Below, piece after piece: positions 1-5,123 of a stretch of 7,215 nucleotides of DNA (position 1 is its first letter; each line of letters begins with the position of its first letter). The DNA is taken from NCBI GenBank assembly GCA_946481465.1, contig CAMLOC010000173.1:1-7215 (forward strand). The letters are read 5' to 3'. The translations under genes were made by a program, and so were the position numbers. The DNA comes from an uncultured Shinella sp. Lineage in GTDB: Bacteria > Pseudomonadota > Alphaproteobacteria > Rhizobiales > Rhizobiaceae. A model generated the notes under the pieces. That model did no database searches and had not been told where the DNA came from. It saw only the letters and a program-made list of their open reading frames with translations.

Positions 1-1772
1 AGCGCCGAGCCGGTCATTTCCAGCGGCGGCAGGTTGAAGGCCATGATGTAGCTGACGCCGATGACCGTGCCGGGAATGGCGAAGCTCATCATCAACGCGA
101 ACTCGAAGACGTTCTTGCCGGCGAATTTCTGGCGCACGATGATATAGGCCGTCAGAAGACCGACGACGGCCGTCAGAGGCGCGGAGATCAGCGCGATCTC
201 CATCGTCGTCCAGAACGAGTTCCAGGCGACGCCCGTCCAGGCGATACCGCCATCGAAGCTGATGGAGAACGCCTTGGCGTAGTGGTCGAGCGTCAGCGAA
301 TTGTCGAGGCCCCAGGTCTTCACGAAGCCGCCGATCAGGATCATGCCGTAGATGACGAGCGTGAAGAGGATCCACGGGATGACGACGGCGTGAACGCCGA
401 TCGATAGGCCGCGCGGCAGAGCGATATGCGATCCGCTGTCGCCCTTGCCCGTCACGGTGGCGAAGTTCTTGCCGGATAGCCAGAGGCGCTGGGCGAGGAA
501 GGCCGAGAGCGTGAAGACGAGCAGAACCATGGCGAGCACGGCGGCGCGCGAAGGATCGTTCTGCGAGCCGACGACGGCGAAGAAGATTTCCGTCGACAGC
601 ACGCCGTGGCTGCCGCCGAGGACCAGCGGATTGCCGAAATCGGCCATGCTCTCGATGAAGCCGATGAGGAAGGCATTGGCGAGACCCGGCTTCATCAGGG
701 GCAGCGAGACGCGCCGGAAGGTACGCCAGCGGTCGGCGCGCAGCGTCGTGGAGGCCTCCTCCATCGACGGGCTGACGCCCTCGACGACGCCGATCAGCAC
801 CAGGAAGGCGATCGGCGTGAAGGAGAGGACCTGGGCGATCCAGATGCCGGTGAGGCCGTAGAGCCAACGCCCCGGCTCGACGCCGAAGAGATCGGAAAGC
901 CCCTGCGTGATGACGCCCGCGCGGCCGAAGAGCAGCGTCAGCGCCAGGCCGATGACGAAGGGCGGCGTGATGATCGGCAGGATGGTAAGGAGCCGCAGGC
1001 CCTTCTTGTAGGGAAAGCGCGTGCGGGTAGCGACGAGCGCGAAGGCAAGGCCGAGCAGCGTTGAGCCGAGCCCCGTCATGATGGCGAGCCACAGCGTGCG
1101 CCAGGCGACGCCGCAGCGCGCGCCGCCGATGACGCAGTTCAGGCTCCAGATGCCGGGATCCTGCATGTTGCGGATGAAGCCGTCCGGATTGAACGAGCCG
1201 TCGAAATCCTGCACCGAACCGGCGAACATGCTGCTGATCGGATAGAAGACGAAGACGGCGACGAGGAAGACGAGCAGCGAAATGGCGCTGACGACGAAGG
1301 CGTCGCCCTTCATGACGCCGCGCTCGGCAAGGCCGAAGGAAAAGAGCAGCACGAAGACGACCGCCGAGAGCACGGCGCCGGCGCCCATCGAGGGCTGGCC
1401 GTCCGAAAGCGCGCCGAACAGGCTTTCGCTCACCGTCCAGGTCCAGCCGGAAAAGCCGATGGCAAGGCCCTGCAGCGTCAGGAAGAGGACGCCGAGCGCC
1501 CCGATCCATGCCAGTGCGCCGCCGCGGCGCATCGGGTCCGCCATGCCGCGCGCGGCGACCGCGAGGAGAAGCAGCAGAACGACGCCGGCAAGCCAATGGC
1601 GGCCATGCACGGCGATCTGCACGAAACCGGGCGCGGTCTCGGGAGAAACGGGGAAACCGACCAGCCAACCGAATCCGTAGAAGCCGCCGTCGATCCGGTA
1701 CCAGGGCAGAAGGGTCAATGCGACCGCGCCCAGGATCAGGACCACGTCCAGCCTGCGATTGCCATGTCTCAT
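1..1772 (-). CDS. afuB: AfuB-like ABC transporter permease, two fused modules (3' end cut by window)
   Basis: Inner-membrane permease of a binding-protein-dependent importer, probably handling a phosphorylated small solute; databases often call such proteins 'iron(III) permease'. The window holds 590 codons from ATG at 1772 (MRHGNRRLD). An in-frame TAA lies six codons upstream and a weak GAGG-type ribosome site precedes the ATG, so this start is well fixed. The first ~180 residues hold about five hydrophobic segments and form an N-terminal extension. The first transport module begins near W224 and carries an EAA loop at about 339-358 (EEASTTLRADRW...VSLPL) for ATPase contact. The second module begins near W517 and is cut before its own EAA loop. 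From memory AfuB proteins have roughly 690 residues, so about 100 are missing. The usual EAA glycine is Arg345 here. The gene is third in the minus-strand unit, behind two binding-protein genes; an ATPase gene is expected next. The fused-permease call is strong, the substrate uncertain. Confidence 0.9.
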   Translation of the reverse strand, partial: MRHGNRRLDVVLILGAVALTLLPWYRIDGGFYGFGWLVGFPVSPETAPGFVQIAVHGRHWLAGVVLLLLLAVAARGMADPMRRGGALAWIGALGVLFLTLQGLAIGFSGWTWTVSESLFGALSDGQPSMGAGAVLSAVVFVLLFSFGLAERGVMKGDAFVVSAISLLVFLVAVFVFYPISSMFAGSVQDFDGSFNPDGFIRNMQDPGIWSLNCVIGGARCGVAWRTLWLAIMTGLGSTLLGLAFALVATRTRFPYKKGLRLLTILPIITPPFVIGLALTLLFGRAGVITQGLSDLFGVEPGRWLYGLTGIWIAQVLSFTPIAFLVLIGVVEGVSPSMEEASTTLRADRWRTFRRVSLPLMKPGLANAFLIGFIESMADFGNPLVLGGSHGVLSTEIFFAVVGSQNDPSRAAVLAMVLLVFTLSAFLAQRLWLSGKNFATVTGKGDSGSHIALPRGLSIGVHAVVIPWILFTLVIYGMILIGGFVKTWGLDNSLTLDHYAKAFSISFDGGIAWTGVAWNSFWTTMEIALISAPLTAVVGLLTAYIIVRQKFAGKNVFEFALMMSFAIPGTVIGVSYIMAFNLPPLEMTGSA

Positions 1773-1826
1773 GGCCGACCTCGCTGTTTATCGAGTGTAG
1801 GAATGCGGGAAGCAGGTGCCGGAAAG

Positions 1827-1960
1827 ACCCCTCCCCAACCCCTCCCCGCGAGGGGGAGGGGCTAACCTGCGGCACCCTCGGCGCACAAGGCGGAGGCAAG
1901 AGCACGCTGCGCTCTTTCTCCCCCCTTGTGGGGGAGATGCCGGCAGGCAGAGGGGGTTTT
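1827..1960. repeat. RIME-like intergenic mosaic of stem-loops
   Basis: This element fills most of the 211-base gap between the upstream binding-protein gene and the permease gene. Three inverted repeats lie in a row. The first is CCCCTCCCC / GGGGAGGGG (1839-1847 with 1853-1861, 5-base loop). The second is AAGAGC / GCTCTT (1898-1903 with 1911-1916). The third is TCTCCCCC / GGGGGAGA (1917-1924 with 1930-1937, 5-base loop). C-rich (from 1828) and G-rich (1951-1956) borders flank them. C/G-rich mosaics of this look are common between genes in Rhizobiales, where RIME is the named family; membership is by appearance only. No clear U-run follows a stem in the direction of transcription, so it is not an obvious full terminator. 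It could protect the 3' end of the binding-protein message or lower permease expression. No ORF of substance was seen in it. Confidence 0.7.
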
Positions 1961-1983
1961 CAAAGGCTACCGCCCATGAGCAA

Positions 1984-3012
1984 TCAATTGGCGGCCGCGC
2001 CGACCTCGCGGTCCCAGCGCTCCAGCAGCGCCTTGCGCTTGGCCGGGTCGCCGTAGGTGGCGAAATCGTAGTCGATCAGCTTGATGTCCTCGAAGCGCGG
2101 CGCTTCCTTCGGGATTTCCGCGCTCTTGTTGGAGGGAAGCTGGAAGGATTTCGCATCCTTCATGCGCGACTGGACTTCCGGGGTCAGCGCCCAGTCGTAC
2201 CAGATCTTGGCATTGTCGAGGTTGCGCGCGCCCTTGATGATCGACATGGAGCCGATCTCGTAGCCGGTGCCCTCGCAGGGCGTGACCGGCTTGACCGGGA
2301 AGCCTTCCGCCACCATCGACACCGCGTCGTGCACGAAGACGATGCCGAGCGCCGTCTCGCCGCGCGCCGCCGCCTTGACGGGCGCCGAGCCGGACTTGGT
2401 GTATTGCGAGACGTTGTCGTTGAGCTTCTTCAGGTAGTCGAAGGCCGGGTCCTCGCCCATGATCTGCACGAGGGAGGCGAGCGCCGTATAGGCGGTGCCG
2501 GAGGAATTCGGGTTGGCGATCTGGATCTCGCCCTTCAGTTCCGGCGCCAGCAGGTCGGCCCAGCAGAGCGGCTCCTTGAAGCCCTTCGACTTGAAGATCT
2601 CGGTGTTGTAGCCCCAGCCGAGCGCGCCGGCATAGACGCCGACCGTCTTGTAGCCGGAGCTTTCGGCCTGCTTCTTCGCCCAGTCGTTGAGCTCATCGAG
2701 CTTCGGCGACTTGTATTCCAGCGTCAGGTTCTCCGACGCGGCCTGCAGGTGCGGGTCGCCCGTGCCGGCCCACCAGATGTCGGTCTTCGGGTTGCGGGCC
2801 TCGGCGCGCACCTTGGCATAGGTCTCGCCCGAGGACAGGCGCACCATGTTCACCTTGATGTCGCTGTGCGCCTTCTCGAAATCGCCCTTCATCTGCTCGC
2901 AGATGACGACGTCGGCCGAGCAGATGAGGTTGAGTTCGCCGGCCGCCTGCGCCGGCAGGGCGGCAAGCGCCGTTCCGGCGAAAAGCATGAGGGAAAGGGT
3001 TCTGGTCTTCAT
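1984..3012 (-). CDS. afuA: AfuA-like periplasmic solute-binding protein (transport SBP)
   Basis: Periplasmic receptor delivering substrate to the adjacent permease; 342 residues, normal for the FbpA/AfuA group. ATG at 3012 is chosen over longer in-frame starts because a perfect AGGAGG lies 7 bases upstream and a signal peptide begins there: basic MKTR, hydrophobic stretch to about 19, then a PAQA cleavage site near residue 23. Landmarks are SSG at 60-62, DIWWAGTGDPH at 78-88, YAGALGWGYN at 127-136, NPNSSGT at 167-173, HDA at 228-230 and CEGTGYE at 246-252. H228, D229 and E252 match, in order and spacing, the sugar contacts I recall for Actinobacillus AfuA. The Tyr pair that holds iron in FbpA is not seen. 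Four cysteines (31, 38, 150, 246) all recur in the neighbouring paralog. It lies 118 bases after that paralog's stop, probably in the same operon. Ferric iron or another phosphorylated or carboxylated ligand cannot be excluded. Confidence 0.9.
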   Translation of the reverse strand: MKTRTLSLMLFAGTALAALPAQAAGELNLICSADVVICEQMKGDFEKAHSDIKVNMVRLSSGETYAKVRAEARNPKTDIWWAGTGDPHLQAASENLTLEYKSPKLDELNDWAKKQAESSGYKTVGVYAGALGWGYNTEIFKSKGFKEPLCWADLLAPELKGEIQIANPNSSGTAYTALASLVQIMGEDPAFDYLKKLNDNVSQYTKSGSAPVKAAARGETALGIVFVHDAVSMVAEGFPVKPVTPCEGTGYEIGSMSIIKGARNLDNAKIWYDWALTPEVQSRMKDAKSFQLPSNKSAEIPKEAPRFEDIKLIDYDFATYGDPAKRKALLERWDREVGAAAN

Positions 3013-3019
3013 GGGGCAT

Positions 3020-3025
3020 CCTCCT
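3020..3025 (-). promoter_or_regulatory. Shine-Dalgarno AGGAGG of the second binding-protein gene
   Basis: A perfect AGGAGG on the minus strand sits 7 bases before ATG 3012. It is the strongest ribosome site in the window and decides the start against a reading frame open 49 codons further upstream. Its strength fits a periplasmic receptor made in excess over the membrane component, whose own site is weak. Confidence 0.85.
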
Positions 3026-3049
3026 GTTGCCTTGGTTTTGATCTGCGGC

Positions 3050-3099
3050 GCGAACGGGCACGGCGGGGCCTTCGGGCTGCCCGCGGGCGGCACGTTCGC
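3050..3099. repeat. Inverted repeat with internal GC palindrome between the two SBP genes
   Basis: Seven-base arms GCGAACG (3050-3056) and CGTTCGC (3093-3099) bracket a perfect 10-bp palindrome GCCCGCGGGC (3079-3088). The structure sits in the 118-base spacer between the two binding-protein genes and would form in the minus-strand message about 30 bases after the first stop codon. No U-run follows, so it is unlikely to be a strong intrinsic terminator. A processing, stability or partial attenuation site is possible. The 36-base gap between the arms makes the outer stem only moderately convincing. Confidence 0.4.
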
Positions 3100-3130
3100 G
3101 ATTGTCGAATAGGGTTGCTTCCGGCCTCGA

Positions 3131-4153
3131 TCAGTTCGTCGCGGAGACCACCGCGTCAAACCGCTCGAGCAGCCGACTTCGTTCTTCCGGCGAGCCGAAG
3201 GTGGCGAAGTCGTAGTCCACCATCTTGATCAGCGAGATGTCCGGCGCAGCGAGCGGCAGGCCCGCCATGGCGTTCGACGGCACCTGGTTCTGGCCGGCGG
3301 CCGCACCCGTCGCCTGGCCTTCCGGGCTCAGCGCGAAATCGACGAAGCGTTTCGCCGCCTCCACATGGCGCGCGCCCCGGACGATGCTGACGGCGCCGAT
3401 CTCGTAGCCCGTGCCCTCGCAGGGCGCGACGATGACGAGCGGGGAGCCGGCCTCCTTCTGCGTGACGGCGTCGTGCATGAAGGAGATGCCGATCAACACC
3501 TCGCCGCGCGCCGCGGCCTTGACCGGCGCGGAGCCCGATGACGTGTAGCGCTCGATGTTGCGGTTGAGGGCGGCAAGATACCGGAAAGCCTCCTCCTCGC
3601 CGAAGAGCTGCACCAGCGTGGCGAGCGTCGTGAAGGCGGTGCCGGAGGAATTCGGATTGCCGCTCTGGATGCGGCCGCGATAGGCGATGTCCGTCAGGTC
3701 CTTCCAGCAGGTCGGCGCCGGCAGCTTTGCCGCGCGCAGCAGCTCGGCATTGTAGGCGAAGCCCAGCGCCCCGGCATAGATGCCGGCCGAGCGGCCGCCG
3801 GACATGGCGAAGAAGTTCTGCGCCCAGGGCAGCATGTCGCGCTCATGCGCCGGCTGGTAGGGTTCCAGCAGGTTCTCCGAGCCGGCCTGAAGATGCGTAT
3901 CGCCCGTGCCGCCCCACCAGACGTCGACGGTGGGCGCGGCCTTTTCCGCGCGGATCTGGTTGAGGATGTCGCCGGTGCTCCGGCGCGTCATCGCGATCTC
4001 AAGGCCCGTCTTGGCCTCGTAGGCCTTCTGCATGACGGCGCACCACGCCTCGTCGACACCGCACAGGACGGTGAGCGAGGGGGCCGTCATGCCGGCCGTA
4101 GCGGCACATAGCCACACGGCCATGCCCGCGCCGAAAGCGCTGATGCCTCTCAC
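3131..4153 (-). CDS. Second AfuA-like periplasmic binding protein, first gene of the operon and candidate co-sensor
   Basis: Paralog of the downstream binding protein, about half identical by eye; 340 residues. The GTG at 4153 is preferred because GGGAGG lies 6 bases upstream and the product starts MRGISAF with a hydrophobic stretch ending in ATAGMTA, a signal peptide cut near 20-24. An in-frame ATG at 4198 would add 15 residues but lacks the fit to the ribosome site. It keeps DVWWGGTGDTH (77-87), YAGALGFAYN (126-135), NPNSSGT (166-172), HDA (227-229) and CEGTGYE (245-251), so the ligand-head residues match its paralog and a similar ligand is likely. The first pocket loop differs: RSTG (58-61) replaces LSSG. 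Cysteines 31, 38, 149 and 245 are shared. Its gene is nearest to and divergent from the two-component genes, so it could present ligand to the kinase as TorT does to TorS, or be a second transport receptor with different affinity. Family certain; sensing role inferred. Confidence 0.88.
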   Translation of the reverse strand: MRGISAFGAGMAVWLCAATAGMTAPSLTVLCGVDEAWCAVMQKAYEAKTGLEIAMTRRSTGDILNQIRAEKAAPTVDVWWGGTGDTHLQAGSENLLEPYQPAHERDMLPWAQNFFAMSGGRSAGIYAGALGFAYNAELLRAAKLPAPTCWKDLTDIAYRGRIQSGNPNSSGTAFTTLATLVQLFGEEEAFRYLAALNRNIERYTSSGSAPVKAAARGEVLIGISFMHDAVTQKEAGSPLVIVAPCEGTGYEIGAVSIVRGARHVEAAKRFVDFALSPEGQATGAAAGQNQVPSNAMAGLPLAAPDISLIKMVDYDFATFGSPEERSRLLERFDAVVSATN

Positions 4154-4159
4154 GATGTT

Positions 4160-4165
4160 CCTCCC
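4160..4165 (-). promoter_or_regulatory. Shine-Dalgarno GGGAGG of the first binding-protein gene
   Basis: GGGAGG on the minus strand lies 6 bases before GTG 4153. It selects this GTG over the in-frame ATG at 4198, and the resulting protein begins directly with a compact signal peptide. Confidence 0.75.
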
Positions 4166-4219
4166 ATTCGGAACGCCCCGCCTCCCAACGGCGGGCATCC
4201 CGATCTCCACGCTCAGGAT

Positions 4220-4248
4220 GGCATATCCGCCGCGCACCGCAATCGAAG
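4220..4248 (-). promoter_or_regulatory. Possible weak, activator-dependent promoter of the transporter operon
   Basis: On the minus strand a -10-like TATGCC (4220-4225) lies 17 bases from a poor -35, CTTCGA (4243-4248). The pair of 9-bp-spaced half-sites at 4254-4268 sits immediately upstream of the -35. That arrangement is expected when an OmpR-family activator substitutes for a good -35. It would give a leader of about 60 bases before GTG 4153. The assignment rests on position and weak matches only. Confidence 0.3.
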
Positions 4249-4253
4249 AATGG

Positions 4254-4318
4254 TTACCGTTCTTACAGCGCCGGCCCTCGCCTTCCCTCAAAGATGACAA
4301 AGGTTACAAATGTGACAA
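4254..4318. promoter_or_regulatory. Five TKACMR half-sites at 9-bp spacing: candidate regulator binding sites
   Basis: Plus-strand half-sites are TTACCG (4254), TTACAG (4263), TGACAA (4295), TTACAA (4304) and TGACAA (4313). Within the pair and within the triplet each start is exactly 9 bases from the next; the two groups are 32 bases apart. OmpR-family regulators bind direct repeats, usually with 10-11 bp periods, so 9 is slightly short but the phasing is striking. The pair abuts the proposed minus-strand promoter. The triplet lies upstream of the plus-strand -35 at 4340. One regulator could therefore activate the transporter and adjust its own gene. The binding protein is inferred to be the adjacent response regulator. 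Confidence 0.55.
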
Positions 4319-4320
4319 GG

Positions 4321-4333
4321 TCGCATAATGCGA
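4321..4333. promoter_or_regulatory. Perfect 13-bp palindrome, possible operator
   Basis: TCGCAT-A-ATGCGA is a perfect inverted repeat around one central base. It starts 3 bases after the last direct-repeat half-site and ends 6 bases before the -35 of the regulator promoter. The symmetry suggests a dimeric repressor or activator different in type from the OmpR-family direct-repeat binder. Chance occurrence is possible, so the functional call is tentative. Confidence 0.35.
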
Positions 4334-4339
4334 GCCGCT

Positions 4340-4368
4340 TTGAACAATCATCCGGGCCTCACTATGAT
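4340..4368 (+). promoter_or_regulatory. Sigma-70-type promoter of the response regulator - kinase unit
   Basis: TTGAAC (4340-4345) and TATGAT (4363-4368) are separated by the optimal 17 bases. Each hexamer is a strong match to the housekeeping consensus. The expected transcription start is near 4375, leaving a leader of only about 14 bases that begins at the ribosome site. This would give basal expression of the sensory pair without an activator. Confidence 0.65.
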
Positions 4369-4375
4369 GGGCGCG

Positions 4376-4380
4376 GGAGG
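4376..4380 (+). promoter_or_regulatory. Shine-Dalgarno GGAGG of the response regulator gene
   Basis: GGAGG lies 8 bases before GTG 4389 and 11 before the next in-frame codon, TTG 4392, so GTG is the likelier start. The nearby ATG at 4387 is in another frame and reaches a stop after two codons. Confidence 0.7.
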
Positions 4381-4388
4381 AAGGGCAT

Positions 4389-5123
4389 GTGTTGAACGAG
4401 AGGATACGGATTCTGATCGTCGAGGACGATCCGGACATGGCGGAACTCATCTCCGACCTGGTGGAGGCGGAGGGCTGGATGCCGGTGACCGCGCCGTCAG
4501 CGGAGGCGGCCGCGGGCGTGCTGGCGCGCGGAAACGTGCATCTCGTGCTCGTCGACCATAACCTGCCGGGCATTTCCGGCCGCGTCTTCGCCCAGCGCCT
4601 GCGCGCGCAGGCCAATATCGGCATCGTCATGGTGACGGCGGCGGGCAGCGCCGCCGACCGCGTGCTGGGGCTGGAGACGGCGGCGGACGACTATGTCGTC
4701 AAGCCCTTCGAGCCGATCGAACTGACCGCGCGCATCAAGGCCGTGCTGCGCCGCACGATCCCCTCGCTGAAACCCGAGCGCGACAGCGAGCACGAGCCGG
4801 CCTCGCTGAGGCTGGGCGACTGGTCGGTGGACCTTGCGAACCGCCGCGCCGTCTGCCGCACCGATCCCGGCAAGTCGCTGACCGGCGCGGAATTCGCCCT
4901 GCTGGAGATTCTCGCCGAGACGCCGAACACCCCCGTCAGCCGCGCGCAGATCCTCGACCGGCTCGGCGCGGAGAGCGACCGCTACATCGACCGCAATGTC
5001 GACGTGCTCGTGCTGCGCCTGCGCCGCAAGATCGAGCGCAACCCGGACCTTCCCCGCCACATCAAGACGCGGCGCGGCAAGGGCTATGTGCTCGACACCG
5101 ACGACGGCGAGCCCGCGCCGTGA
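4389..5123 (+). CDS. OmpR/TorR-family response regulator
   Basis: Cytoplasmic DNA-binding response regulator, 244 residues, the normal family size. The receiver domain (about 5-120) has the acidic pair D13-D14, phospho-acceptor D56 in a VLVDHNLPG context, switch T83, and K105 in VVKPF. All catalytic positions are present, so it should be phosphorylated. A linker follows to about 139, then a winged-helix OmpR-type DNA-binding domain (about 140-236). That domain includes LTGAEFALLEILAETP, the recognition-helix stretch DRNVDVLVLRLRRKIE and the wing TRRGKGYVL. GTG at 4389 is set by GGAGG 8 bases upstream. The stop overlaps the kinase GTG by 4 bases (GTGA), so the two are probably translationally coupled and cognate. 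It likely binds the direct repeats in the divergent region and controls the binding-protein and permease genes. The family is certain; targets and signal are inferred. Confidence 0.95.
   Translation: MLNERIRILIVEDDPDMAELISDLVEAEGWMPVTAPSAEAAAGVLARGNVHLVLVDHNLPGISGRVFAQRLRAQANIGIVMVTAAGSAADRVLGLETAADDYVVKPFEPIELTARIKAVLRRTIPSLKPERDSEHEPASLRLGDWSVDLANRRAVCRTDPGKSLTGAEFALLEILAETPNTPVSRAQILDRLGAESDRYIDRNVDVLVLRLRRKIERNPDLPRHIKTRRGKGYVLDTDDGEPAP

Noticed and set aside
1839..1937. Intrinsic terminator after the second binding-protein gene
   Set aside because: The stems are strong but none is followed by a U-run in the direction of transcription, and the permease downstream appears to belong to the same system; a mosaic repeat explains the structure better.
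445..2056. Several plus-strand open frames over the permease gene
   Set aside because: They are overlapping shadows of the permease coding strand, without ribosome sites or sensible protein composition.
3012..3159. Longer start for the second binding protein, 49 codons upstream
   Set aside because: It would overlap the end of the preceding gene and bury the signal peptide. ATG 3012 has a perfect AGGAGG at 7 bases.
1816..3228. Plus-strand open frame of about 470 codons across the repeat and the second binding-protein gene
   Set aside because: It begins inside the palindromic repeat and runs antisense to a clear binding-protein gene with signal peptide and perfect ribosome site; its product has no recognisable motif.
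4311..4326. CRP/FNR-like site TGTGA...TCGCA
   Set aside because: The arms are separated by 5 bases instead of 6 and the right arm is imperfect. The TGTGA is explained by the 9-bp direct repeats and the TCGCA by the adjacent palindrome.
4321..4329. CATAAT as an alternative -10 for the regulator gene
   Set aside because: No acceptable -35 lies 16-18 bases upstream, while TTGAAC-N17-TATGAT just downstream is a much better promoter.
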